Assembly: GCF_003987065.1 (NCBI RefSeq)
Contig: NZ_PIPY01000004.1
Coordinates: forward strand, 1 to 64,000
Source of the DNA: Pseudidiomarina insulisalsae
GTDB taxonomy: Bacteria > Pseudomonadota > Gammaproteobacteria > Enterobacterales > Alteromonadaceae
Direction: 5' to 3'
Length of the DNA stretch: 64,000 bases
Shown piece after piece: positions 41,890 through 50,751 of the stretch; the first letter of the stretch is position 1, and every line of letters begins with the position of its first letter. Both the position numbers and the translations under genes were made by a program. The notes beneath the pieces were generated by a model. The model was given only the letters and a program-made list of their open reading frames with translations. It did no database searches and was not told the origin of the DNA.

Positions 41890-42708
41890 ACATTCTTGTT
41901 TTACCTCACGCCAGACCACTGGCTCCCAATACTCTTCACGATACGTACTTAATCGCTTCTCACGAATAAATTTTGCCGCAAGGTAATAGGTTGTGTCGGC
42001 TTTGACATCAATCTCAATCGGCTTTGCCTGCTGCAGTTGCTTGGTGCGACGCAGCCACTGATCCGCAATCAGCTCATGTAGTTCAATGACATGCTTACCC
42101 GGAGTTAACTTGATAATTGAGCGGCGTGGCGGAGCATTCTCCCCGTCAATTTCCGAGAAGTACGCCGGATACAGATCACGACTTTGCGGCGGTGTCGCAA
42201 AAACACTGATACGCCCGCAGGCATCACTGTCGGCTTTATTCACCTGCTCGTTAGTGACATCGACTTCCAGACGCCAGCCGGGTATTACCGTAGCGGAAGC
42301 TTGTCCGGTAAGCTCAAGGGTTTCAGTGCCCCGGGCCAGGGTCACCAGAAACTGATTACCGTGCTCTAAGGTTTCCAGGTAACCCACAATCTCTTCCAGT
42401 GGCTGCTCGGCCATATTTAAATCATCCACCTGTAACAGACGATCGCCGACCTGCAGCCCCATGGCGTCAGCTACTGAGCCCTGACGTACGGACAGTACCT
42501 CGCCGCTTGGATGCACCACCGCGCCCCAGTCAAAATAGCTGCGTGCTGGTTCCTGCATGCTGACTGCGGCTTCTTTACCATGGGCTTTTGCTGCGGCGAC
42601 CGCTGCGGCGCGCGCATGTTCACGCGCTTGTTGTTCCTGCGCCTGCACAGTGCTTGCGCTTAGCGCAACGACAACTGCTAAACTAAGGCTGCTTAAAACT
42701 GTTTTCAT
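41878..42708 (-). CDS. Periplasmic PDZ-domain protein of the ECF operon
   Basis: This 276-residue protein starts at 42708, where GGAG lies eight bases upstream and a signal peptide follows (MKTVLSSLSLAVVVALSAS, cleaved near VQAQ). A PDZ domain spans about residues 60-130 (GSVADAMGLQVGDRLLQVDDLNM in parts), followed by a beta-rich C-terminal domain. It overlaps the anti-sigma gene by 4 bp and is the third gene of an ECF operon. It may sense or respond to envelope stress; there is no protease triad, so it is not a DegS-like protease. Confidence 0.75.
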   Translation of the reverse strand: MKTVLSSLSLAVVVALSASTVQAQEQQAREHARAAAVAAAKAHGKEAAVSMQEPARSYFDWGAVVHPSGEVLSVRQGSVADAMGLQVGDRLLQVDDLNMAEQPLEEIVGYLETLEHGNQFLVTLARGTETLELTGQASATVIPGWRLEVDVTNEQVNKADSDACGRISVFATPPQSRDLYPAYFSEIDGENAPPRRSIIKLTPGKHVIELHELIADQWLRRTKQLQQAKPIEIDVKADTTYYLAAKFIREKRLSTYREEYWEPVVWREVKQECEGS

Positions 42709-43103
42709 GACTGGGTCTCCTGTGCGGTAAGTTCGGCGCGGCGTTGCCACAAGATCGCTATTTCAGCCTCATCGGCGCCTTTCAGATAGGCTTGCTGAAT
42801 TTGCTGATCGACGGCGTCCAAACTGTAATTACTGGCTAATAACATCGGTGTCATATCCGGTGCGTGCTGGAGCGTGGGCTGCGGTTGCAGAACCATTACC
42901 CACGCCACTGCGGCAGCGGCTGCCAGCGGGGCAAACCAGAGTGGCCAGCGCCACTGCCGACGGCGGGGCTGCCGTTCTGGCGGTAACTGTGCGGCAACTT
43001 CCTGCCAGCTTAACGGACGGTCAGGCTCAGCGGCGTTCACCAGGTGCTGTTTTAACAGCTGCTCAGTGGAACTTAGGGTTGTATTGGTCGGGTTCTGCTT
43101 CAT
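42705..43103 (-). CDS. Probable membrane anti-sigma factor
   Basis: This 132-residue protein has a charged N-terminal cytosolic part (about 1-48), one membrane helix (about 53-70) and a periplasmic tail. This layout, plus 4-bp overlaps with an upstream ECF sigma gene and a downstream PDZ gene, fits an anti-sigma factor. It lacks the Cys/His zinc motif of ZAS-type anti-sigmas. The call rests mainly on context and topology. Confidence 0.7.
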   Translation of the reverse strand: MKQNPTNTTLSSTEQLLKQHLVNAAEPDRPLSWQEVAAQLPPERQPRRRQWRWPLWFAPLAAAAAVAWVMVLQPQPTLQHAPDMTPMLLASNYSLDAVDQQIQQAYLKGADEAEIAILWQRRAELTAQETQS

Positions 43104-43645
43104 ACCTGACTCCTCTCACGTAACTTCTTTAGTGCGCGATGGTAGCGCTGGCGTACGGTCGCGGCGCTTACCTCAAATAATTCTGCTAATTCGTCGTGCT
43201 GATAGCCTTCAACCAGATAGAGCCAGATCAGCTGATACTCATGCTCATCAAGGTGCCTGAGCAAGGCTTCGACAGAATCGAGCTGTTGCAGCCAGTCGCT
43301 TTGGCTTAACCAGTCCTGGGCATCAAGCTGTTCCTCAAACTCTGGCTCGACCGCAAGATGTTGTGGCTTGCGAAAATGTGACAAGGCAGTGTTTACGGTC
43401 AACTGCTTCAGCCAGCCGCCCAGGGCATCATGCTCACGCAACTGCCGCAACTTAGCAAAGGCCTGCAAAAACACGTCTTGAGTTAAATCGCGGGCCAGTT
43501 CCTGATCGCGGCACATGCCATTCAGCAGGCGCTGTACAGCGGGCTGAAAAGTTTCAAACAGCACCTTCTGACAGTCGCGACGCCCATTTTGCGCGCCGAC
43601 AATAATGTCCTTTGCTAAGCTTTGTCCAAATCCACTCGCGGCCAT
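43100..43645 (-). CDS. ECF-type RNA polymerase sigma factor
   Basis: This 181-residue protein has sigma-70 region 2 (about residues 15-85, LARDLTQDVFLQAFAKL) and region 4 (about 120-178, YQHDELAELFEVSAATVRQR in parts). There is no region 1.1 or 3, as in ECF factors. The start at 43645 is preferred because AGGA is five bases upstream; an ATG two codons earlier overlaps that site. It heads a three-gene operon (sigma, anti-sigma, PDZ protein), and the gap upstream contains an 8-bp inverted repeat. Confidence 0.92.
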   Translation of the reverse strand: MAASGFGQSLAKDIIVGAQNGRRDCQKVLFETFQPAVQRLLNGMCRDQELARDLTQDVFLQAFAKLRQLREHDALGGWLKQLTVNTALSHFRKPQHLAVEPEFEEQLDAQDWLSQSDWLQQLDSVEALLRHLDEHEYQLIWLYLVEGYQHDELAELFEVSAATVRQRYHRALKKLRERSQV

Positions 43646-43652
43646 AGGCATC

Positions 43653-43687
43653 CTGTTGCAACTCGTTCACTTTAAAAGATGCAACAG
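43653..43687 (-). promoter_or_regulatory. Inverted repeat in the ECF operon leader
   Basis: CTGTTGCA (43653-43660) and TGCAACAG (43680-43687) are perfect 8-bp inverted repeats 19 bp apart, just upstream of the ECF start codon. On the minus strand TGTCAC (complement of 43699-43704) lies a little further upstream and could be the -35 of an autoregulated ECF promoter. This is a candidate only. Confidence 0.4.
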
Positions 43688-43715
43688 AATGGCGCTTTGT
43701 GACAGCAGAATCTGA

Positions 43716-45494
43716 TTAAAACTGCAGATCGATGAGAATTGGATCGTGATCTGAGGCCCGGTAGGGGGAAGGCGCATACCAGTCAGGATGGCTGGCATAA
43801 TTATCATAGCTTAACGCCCTGGGTTCATCGGCATTGATAAGCCAGTGTTGCTGATTCAACACGCGACCATGCAAAGCGCCGGAAACCAGCACGTGGTCGA
43901 GGCTGCCAGCCTGGGCGTCGTAGACGTACGAGTAGCCATCGGGCTCAAAATGTTCAGCGCGATTATGATAGCCCGCCGCTTTGAACACTTGCATCGGGTC
44001 TTCTTTGGCGTAGGCATTGAAATCACCCAATAGAATTTGAGCGTCAGTCTGTTGCAAACTCGGTTCGGTCTGCATTAACTGCACCAGTAATTCAGCAGAC
44101 TGAACGCGGGCCAGATTCCAGCAGGCCTGAACGTCATTTTGATTAGCGTTAGGGTCATTAGCGTCGCGCGGACAGGAGCCCTTGGATTTAAAATGATTTA
44201 CGGCTACGGCAAAACTCTCGCCGCTATGGTGTGGGCGAAACCGTTGGACCAGTGGGTAGCGGCTGCGATTGCTAAAGGGGCCGCTGGTGATGGTGAGTAC
44301 TTTCCCCAAAGGCTCTACCCGGTCAGCGCGGTAAATCAGACCATTGGTAATCGAGGCCCCGCCGAATTCAGCTTCAGCTGCCTGAATAAATTGCCAGTCG
44401 GCGCCGGTACGCAAACGTAACTGCTCAATGAGACGCACGATTGCGCTGGTGGGAGTGTACCCATCATTTTCAAGCTCCATCAGGCCGATGACGTCGGCAT
44501 TCAGGGCCGACAAGGCGGCAATAATTTTTTCTTCCTGACGCAAGAAGGCTTCGCGGGTTTGCGCGCCCCGGTCGGTAGGAAACTGTTGTTCTGCGCCCTC
44601 GCCGTTAAAATAATTAAGCACGTTGAAGGCCGCAATACGAATAACGCGTGCATCGGCGACCGGCAACGGCGCTTCGGGACGTGGGTTCAACGCTTCAAAC
44701 TCAGGCGCCTGAGTCGGCTGAATACGGTACCGGCCATTAAATTGACTGAGAATACCGCTGACGGAGTGAACCTGATCGCCACTACGCAAAGTATTGCTCG
44801 CGCTCAGTGCCGGGGACGGGTAGGGCACCACCGCCGGATTCGGCGCCTGATTATCGTCAATCACCAGGCGTTGCAACTCGTAGCTGGCAGCCAGGGTACG
44901 TGCTGGTGCGCCCGGACTGGCGACCTGAGTTGGGGTATAGAGGCGTTGTAATGCGACATCAAAACTTCCATGCCGACCGAGCGCATAGGTGCCATTGACC
45001 ACCAACCTTTGCGGTAGAGTAACGCGTTGTCCTTCAAGTGCTTCGAAGTCGGCCAGCTGGGCCACCGGCAAATGCAGTGGCTGACTTGGTGGCAACGGGG
45101 CGGTACCGCACCGGGCCAGATCGCTGATAGCAACCAGTTGGGTCAGCTGATTGGCCTCGCTGACGGTACCGGAAACCGTGACACGGTCGCCAATTGCCAC
45201 CGTCTGGTCGCTGGCAACAAACAGTGCGGCTTGCTCACCTTGCAGAAAAAAACCACCCAGTTGATCCGGCTGCTGCCAGCTGGCGGTGACCGTACCGCTA
45301 ACTTGCACCTGCTGATCCAGTAACGGCGAGACTGCTGCGTCGCCCTGCACCTGCGCGATGCTGTGGCTGCTTTGCGCACAGGCGGCCGCTACTGTGGTGG
45401 TGGGCTGAGTTGGAGTACAGCCGGCCAGCAGCGCTGCGCTCGCGGCAAGAATCAGGGTATGATTAAGAATTTTGTTTAAACTGCTGCTGTGCAT
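43716..45494 (-). CDS. Lipoprotein extracellular nuclease (ExeM/NucH type)
   Basis: This 592-residue protein has a lipoprotein signal (LLAGC lipobox near residue 25), an OB-fold-like N-terminal region (about 45-280), and an endonuclease/exonuclease/phosphatase domain (about 285-590). The EEP motifs are visible: FNVLNYF, LMELEND, NHFKSKG, LGDFNAY, SLDHVLVS and SDHDPI. Such enzymes degrade extracellular DNA for nutrients and biofilm turnover. Its start overlaps the end of the upstream MarR gene by 32 bp, an unusual regulator-target coupling. Confidence 0.9.
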   Translation of the reverse strand: MHSSSLNKILNHTLILAASAALLAGCTPTQPTTTVAAACAQSSHSIAQVQGDAAVSPLLDQQVQVSGTVTASWQQPDQLGGFFLQGEQAALFVASDQTVAIGDRVTVSGTVSEANQLTQLVAISDLARCGTAPLPPSQPLHLPVAQLADFEALEGQRVTLPQRLVVNGTYALGRHGSFDVALQRLYTPTQVASPGAPARTLAASYELQRLVIDDNQAPNPAVVPYPSPALSASNTLRSGDQVHSVSGILSQFNGRYRIQPTQAPEFEALNPRPEAPLPVADARVIRIAAFNVLNYFNGEGAEQQFPTDRGAQTREAFLRQEEKIIAALSALNADVIGLMELENDGYTPTSAIVRLIEQLRLRTGADWQFIQAAEAEFGGASITNGLIYRADRVEPLGKVLTITSGPFSNRSRYPLVQRFRPHHSGESFAVAVNHFKSKGSCPRDANDPNANQNDVQACWNLARVQSAELLVQLMQTEPSLQQTDAQILLGDFNAYAKEDPMQVFKAAGYHNRAEHFEPDGYSYVYDAQAGSLDHVLVSGALHGRVLNQQHWLINADEPRALSYDNYASHPDWYAPSPYRASDHDPILIDLQF

Positions 45495-45957
45495 AGCTTC
45501 CTACTTCCAGTACATCAGCGGCGTCAAGCCGCTCGGCGTCCATCATCGCAGCAATCCGCTGCATTGATGAAACGAGTTGTGATTGCTCCCAGTCGGCCAG
45601 CGCCTGGAACTTGTGAATGAAATCTTCCTGTAGCGGTCGTGGCGCTGCCTGCAATCGCTCAGCGCCACGGGCGGTAAGTGATAATACTACGCGGCGGCGA
45701 TCTTCAGTGCTGCGCTCACGGTGAATCAGTTGCCGCTGCTCCAGCCGGTCAATAACATTACTCACCGTGGCAGGGCTTAAGGTAATATTCTGTGCTACGG
45801 CACTGGCAGTGATACCATCAGGCGCTGCCGCGACTTCCCGCAGTATCAGCAGCTGCGGCGCAGTAAGACCCGTCAGTTTATTCAGTTGTTTTGAGTAAAG
45901 GTCGGTTGCGCGTATGACTTTGCGCAGGGCTAATAATAGCTCTTCATATTTTTCCAT
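45463..45957 (-). CDS. MarR-family transcriptional regulator
   Basis: This 164-residue protein has the MarR winged helix-turn-helix (about residues 35-105, GLTAPQLLILREVA, LSPATVSNVIDRLE and the wing RSTEDRRRVVLSLT). The start at 45957 is chosen because AAGGA is eight bases upstream and the sequence then reads MEKYEELLLALRKVI; ten further codons exist upstream. It runs directly into the secreted nuclease gene, which it probably controls. Ligand unknown. Confidence 0.9.
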   Translation of the reverse strand: MEKYEELLLALRKVIRATDLYSKQLNKLTGLTAPQLLILREVAAAPDGITASAVAQNITLSPATVSNVIDRLEQRQLIHRERSTEDRRRVVLSLTARGAERLQAAPRPLQEDFIHKFQALADWEQSQLVSSMQRIAAMMDAERLDAADVLEVGSYAQQQFKQNS

Positions 45958-45990
45958 AACAGGGATCCTTGTCCGATCAGGCGGCACCGG

Positions 45991-47160
45991 CTAATAGCGG
46001 CGCGCAGAAAGGCCGGTACGGCGAATTTGCACTGCAAGGCCAAGTTTCGGATGGTCAAAATAATGGGTCTCGTGACTGATCACGCGGCGCAACTGATCGA
46101 GCTTATAGCTACGTAAAAAGCGACCGTCACGCTGCGGCTCAAGGGCGCGCTGCGCCTGCTCACTTAACTCCGCCGGCTGCCACTGCACTGACTCAGGCGC
46201 GCGTAGCTCCAGATCGCTGGCAATGTGCAGATAGTTGCCGACTAAATAAATATGTAAGGTGCCATCGACTTCCCATACTGCCGTCGGTGTTTCCGGCGGG
46301 CGCAGTAGCGGCGGTGGTGCCAGCGGCTGATCGTCGGCTTGCGCGCTGAACTGCAGCTCGCCGGCTTGTTGTAATCCGATAACCCGGCGCAACCGCGATG
46401 CCAGCTCGTGACTGGAGCTGAGCGCTTGTTCGTCAGTCGCTGCCGCGGTTTGGTCATCGGTTAATACGTAGGGATAACCGTCCGGCGAGAATTGGTCACC
46501 GAAATTAGTGCCGGCAAATAAACGGATTTTGTAGCCGTCATTCCGCTCAAAGACCGGCTGATACCAGCTCATATGCAGCAACGGCGTGCCGACACCGCGA
46601 CGAATGATCTGCTCGCGCATATCGCTCAGTTCAAGTTGTTCTTGCGGGGCAAGAAAAGGCGCTGTGGCCAAGCCAACATTACCGCCCATGCCGTCAATAA
46701 TGCGTTCGGGAGCCTGTGGCATGGTGGCTAAGGTGCGTTCGCTGCGCGACCAGTTTTGTGGCAACCACGGATTCAGCTCTTGCGGCTGACGACACCAGAT
46801 GGAGGCTGCGGCAAAGCTCGGAACCGCTCCGGGCAACGTGCATTCAGGCAGGTCAGCGAGCGCCGCACTGATGTCTGGTGCGAAGTAATCGCTCAGCGGA
46901 TCAAAGCGTACTCCTTGCGGTTCCTCAGGTCCTTGCCAGGGGAAACTTTCGGTCAGGTTGTCAGCGTCACTGTGTTTAAACAGCAACACTTCAATTTCAA
47001 ACCAGCGCCATTGGTTCACTGGTACATCAGGAGGCTTGGCAAAACTACTGCCGATACTGAGGCTGACGACGGTCAGCAGCGTACCAAGCATAATGCCCAG
47101 ACGGCGCAGCTTGTGTCCTTGCGAATAGCTCATTGCGTTGTCGCTTGCCATTTTTATCAT
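45991..47160 (-). CDS. csiV: CsiV-like cell-envelope protein
   Basis: This 389-residue protein has a signal peptide (cleavage near SSFAKPP, residue 42 of the longest form). It carries CsiV-type features: RWFEIEVLLFKHSD after the signal and a C-terminal HETHYFDHPKLGLAVQIRR. CsiV in Vibrio cholerae is a periplasmic peptidoglycan-associated protein needed when D-amino acids accumulate. It sits directly downstream of mfd on the same strand, a typical context. Identification is by family pattern, not by alignment. Confidence 0.8.
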   Translation of the reverse strand: MIKMASDNAMSYSQGHKLRRLGIMLGTLLTVVSLSIGSSFAKPPDVPVNQWRWFEIEVLLFKHSDADNLTESFPWQGPEEPQGVRFDPLSDYFAPDISAALADLPECTLPGAVPSFAAASIWCRQPQELNPWLPQNWSRSERTLATMPQAPERIIDGMGGNVGLATAPFLAPQEQLELSDMREQIIRRGVGTPLLHMSWYQPVFERNDGYKIRLFAGTNFGDQFSPDGYPYVLTDDQTAAATDEQALSSSHELASRLRRVIGLQQAGELQFSAQADDQPLAPPPLLRPPETPTAVWEVDGTLHIYLVGNYLHIASDLELRAPESVQWQPAELSEQAQRALEPQRDGRFLRSYKLDQLRRVISHETHYFDHPKLGLAVQIRRTGLSARRY

Positions 47161-47166
47161 GTCGTA

Positions 47167-50100
47167 TCAGAGATTTTCAGCCAAATCATTAACCACTGAC
47201 TCTACCAGTTTCATGCGCTCTTGAGTATCGCTGATTTTGGCAAGAATGCGTAAACGGGTCGGGCCTTCAAGTTTGTAATCGTTGGGATAACGCTGAATTA
47301 ACTCAATCAGATAGCCCGGATTAACTTTGGTATCGGCGGCAAACTCAAGACTGATCCCCTGTGGGGACCCATCTATTTTCCGGATACCCAAGTGGCCGGC
47401 GCGATTACGTAATTCGGTGATGCGGATCAGGTTTTTTGCGGCATCAGGCAACAAACCAAAACGGTCAATCATTTCGACCTGCAGCGTGCGCAGCTCATCA
47501 GCGTTTTCGGCACTGGCAATGCGCTTGTACATGCTCAGCCGTAGTGTGACATCACCAATGTAGCTTTCGGGTAGTAGCGCCGGTACCCGTAAATCAACCT
47601 CACTTTGCGCTTGTAGTAAGCTGTCGAGCGCTGGCTCCTTGCCGTCACGCAATGCATCCACCGCTTGCTCCAGCATGTCCATATAGAGCGTAAAGCCAAT
47701 GGATTCAATCTGCCCGCTTTGCTCGTCGCCCAGCAGCTCGCCGGCGCCACGAATCTCCAGGTCATGGGTGGCCAACATAAAGCCAGCACCGAGATCTTCA
47801 AGTTGTGAAATCGCCTCGAGCCGTTTTAACGCATCTTTGGTCATGCGCTTCGGGTGCGGTGTCAGCAAATAGGCATAGGCCTGATGGTGGGAACGTCCAA
47901 CCCGCCCCCGCAACTGATGCATTTGCGCCAGTCCGAGGTGGTCAGCGCGGTCCATGATGATCGTATTCGCAGTCGGGACATCAATACCGGTTTCAACGAT
48001 TGTGGTACACACCAGCACATTAAAACGTTGGTGGTAGAAATCGGACATAATGCGTTCGAGCTCACGCTCGCGCATCTGGCCGTGTGCCACAGTGATGCGC
48101 GCTTCAGGAACGAGCTCAGCCAGATCGCGCGCGGTTTTCTCAATGGTTTCGACGTTGTTATGCAGAAAATAAACCTGCCCGCCGCGCAGAATCTCACGCA
48201 GAATTGCTTCGCGGATGGTCGGCGCATCATATTCACGCACGAACGTTTTTACCGCCAGGCGTTTGGCTGGTGGCGTGGCAATAATCGACAAGTCGCGAAC
48301 CCCGTGCATCGCCATATTCAAGGTGCGGGGAATCGGTGTCGCGGTCAGGGTCAGAATATCGACATCGGCGCGCAGGCGCTTGATGGCCTCTTTCTGACGG
48401 ACGCCGAACCGGTGTTCCTCATCGACGATCAATAAGCCCAGGTCACTGAATTTAACTGTGCCTTGCAATAATTTATGGGTCCCGATGACAATGTCGACTT
48501 TGCCGGCGTTGATGTCTTCAAGAATCTTTTGCGTTTGTTTTGCCGTTTTAAAGCGCGACAAAACTTCAACCCGCACCGGCCAGTCGGCAAAGCGGTCTTT
48601 AAAGTTTTCATAGTGTTGCTGGGCCAGTAAGGTCGTCGGCACTAATACGGCAACCTGCTTGCCATCATTTACAGCAACAAAGGCTGCCCGCATGGCAACC
48701 TCAGTTTTGCCAAAACCAACGTCACCGCAAACCAGGCGATCCATGGCACGGTCGGACTGCATGTCATCGAGCACCGCAGTGATGGCCTGTTGCTGATCAT
48801 CGGTTTCTTCAAAGGGGAAACTGTTGGCGAAGCGGGTATATTCTGCGGTATCCAGTTTATACTGATAACCGGGCTTGGCCTCCCGTCGGGCGTATACATC
48901 AAGCAATTCGGCAGCAACGTCGCGGATCTTTTCTGCGGCTTTGCGCTTCGCGCGCTCCCAGGTGTCGCTGCCCAATTTGTGCAGTGGCGCATGCGCTTCT
49001 TCGCCACCGCTGTAGCGCGACAGCACATGTAATGAAGCCACAGGTACATAGAGTTTGCTGTTATTGGCATACTCAATCGTCACAAATTCGGTGGTCATGC
49101 CGCCGGTGTCGATGGTTTGCAGACCCTGATAGCGTCCCACGCCATGATCAATGTGTACCAGCGGCTGACCGATGCGTAGCTCGGCCAGGTTGCGCACCAT
49201 TTGCTCACTGGTCACTGTGGCCTTTTGATCGCGCCGGCGGCGTTGGGCAATGCGGTTGCCGAGTAGTTCTGTCTCAGTAATGACGGCCAGTTTGGCATCG
49301 TCTGCAACAAACGAATTGACCAGCGGCGCCACGGTAATACCACTGCGGGCGCCATGCTCGTGCGCGGCACGTAAATGCGGTAGCTCAGCCAGCTCCAGTT
49401 GTAACGGGGCGAGCAAGTCGCGCAGCGATTCACGACGACCCGCTGTCTCAGCTACGAAAATGACCCGGTAGTCGGCTATAAACAATTCCTGCAAGCGGTG
49501 ACGCAACGCCTGCAGCGGATCTTTTAACTGATGATTGAGCGCAATCTCGCCAATGCTGCGGGTAGCAAACTCCTGCAGTCCCGGCTGTGGTTTATCTGCT
49601 GGCACCAATGCCCGAATACGGGGCATGGCTTTAAAGCGTTGATGCACCTGATCCACCGCCATAAACAGTTGCTGTGGTGGCACCAGTGGCCGCAGACGGT
49701 CATAGCGGCGCTGCTCGTAACGCTGCGAAATATCGTGCCAAAGCTGATCCAGGCTGCTCTGCAGATCGCCAAAGGTCACCAGCAGGGCATCGTCCGGCAG
49801 GTAATCAAATAAGGTCGCCGTGGTGTCAAAAAAGAGCGGCAGGTAATACTCAATTCCGCCCGGGAACTGGCCCTGCGACACCTGGTAATACACCGAATCG
49901 CGCTCATTGGAGGCCTCAAACAGCTCGCGGTAGCGCGCGCGAAAGCCTTCAATAGCGGTCGGTGAAGTCGGAAACTCGTGCGCCGGAAGCAGATTAATGG
50001 CATCGACCTCAGCGGCCGAGAGCTGGCTGTCCGGGTCAAAGGTACGGATAGAGTCCACCTCGTCAGCAAAAAAATCAATCCGGTAAGGCGTGTTGCTGCC

Positions 50101-50634
50101 CATTGGAAAGAGGTCGAGAATGGAGCCGCGGGCCGAGAACTCGCCATGCTCCATGACCTGATTGACGTGGCGGTACCCGGCACGTTCCAGCCGTTGGCGT
50201 AACTTATGGCCATCCAGTTGCTGGCCTTTTTCGACCTGAAGCGCCTGACCACTGACATAATCAGTCGGGGCAATACGGTGTAATAAAGTGTTCAGCGAGA
50301 CAATGAGCGCGCCAATGGTCATTGTTGGCAACTGTGCCAACACACTCAGTCGTTCAGAGATAATATCCTGATGTGGCGAGAAGCTGTCATAGGGAAGGGT
50401 CTCCCAGTCAGGAAATACCACCACATTGTCACCTTTCTCACTCAGGTAACGTATTTCGTGCTCCAGGCGATGCGCCTGCGGCGCGTCCGGGGTGACAATC
50501 AGTACCGGTTTGTCCTGCTGATCAATCAGTTCTGCCAGCGCATAAGCGACGCTGCTACCGGCCAGGCCTTGCCAGGTAATATCAGTGCGGGCTGAAGAAG
50601 GTTGTGGTGGCGTTAGGATCGATGCCTTGGTCAT
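47167..50634 (-). CDS. mfd: Transcription-repair coupling factor
   Basis: This 1155-residue protein removes stalled RNA polymerase and recruits UvrA. The N-terminal UvrB-like module (about 1-350), the polymerase-interacting domain (about 480-550, LVHIDHGVGRYQG), the superfamily 2 helicase core with GDVGFGKTEVA (Walker A) and DEEHRFGV (Walker B), TATPIPRTL, and the C-terminal TRCF domain are all present. Full length. It is divergent from lolC and followed closely by csiV. Confidence 0.97.
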   Translation of the reverse strand: MTKASILTPPQPSSARTDITWQGLAGSSVAYALAELIDQQDKPVLIVTPDAPQAHRLEHEIRYLSEKGDNVVVFPDWETLPYDSFSPHQDIISERLSVLAQLPTMTIGALIVSLNTLLHRIAPTDYVSGQALQVEKGQQLDGHKLRQRLERAGYRHVNQVMEHGEFSARGSILDLFPMGSNTPYRIDFFADEVDSIRTFDPDSQLSAAEVDAINLLPAHEFPTSPTAIEGFRARYRELFEASNERDSVYYQVSQGQFPGGIEYYLPLFFDTTATLFDYLPDDALLVTFGDLQSSLDQLWHDISQRYEQRRYDRLRPLVPPQQLFMAVDQVHQRFKAMPRIRALVPADKPQPGLQEFATRSIGEIALNHQLKDPLQALRHRLQELFIADYRVIFVAETAGRRESLRDLLAPLQLELAELPHLRAAHEHGARSGITVAPLVNSFVADDAKLAVITETELLGNRIAQRRRRDQKATVTSEQMVRNLAELRIGQPLVHIDHGVGRYQGLQTIDTGGMTTEFVTIEYANNSKLYVPVASLHVLSRYSGGEEAHAPLHKLGSDTWERAKRKAAEKIRDVAAELLDVYARREAKPGYQYKLDTAEYTRFANSFPFEETDDQQQAITAVLDDMQSDRAMDRLVCGDVGFGKTEVAMRAAFVAVNDGKQVAVLVPTTLLAQQHYENFKDRFADWPVRVEVLSRFKTAKQTQKILEDINAGKVDIVIGTHKLLQGTVKFSDLGLLIVDEEHRFGVRQKEAIKRLRADVDILTLTATPIPRTLNMAMHGVRDLSIIATPPAKRLAVKTFVREYDAPTIREAILREILRGGQVYFLHNNVETIEKTARDLAELVPEARITVAHGQMRERELERIMSDFYHQRFNVLVCTTIVETGIDVPTANTIIMDRADHLGLAQMHQLRGRVGRSHHQAYAYLLTPHPKRMTKDALKRLEAISQLEDLGAGFMLATHDLEIRGAGELLGDEQSGQIESIGFTLYMDMLEQAVDALRDGKEPALDSLLQAQSEVDLRVPALLPESYIGDVTLRLSMYKRIASAENADELRTLQVEMIDRFGLLPDAAKNLIRITELRNRAGHLGIRKIDGSPQGISLEFAADTKVNPGYLIELIQRYPNDYKLEGPTRLRILAKISDTQERMKLVESVVNDLAENL

Positions 50635-50751
50635 GGGTCCTGCTTTAGTTACGTCTCAATTGGCTGAAAGTATACCTGAAACTCTCACTTGGATCAGTGC
50701 GCAGATTTCTTTATGCTTGCAGCGCTACCTTTATTGTCTGACAGAGAGCTC

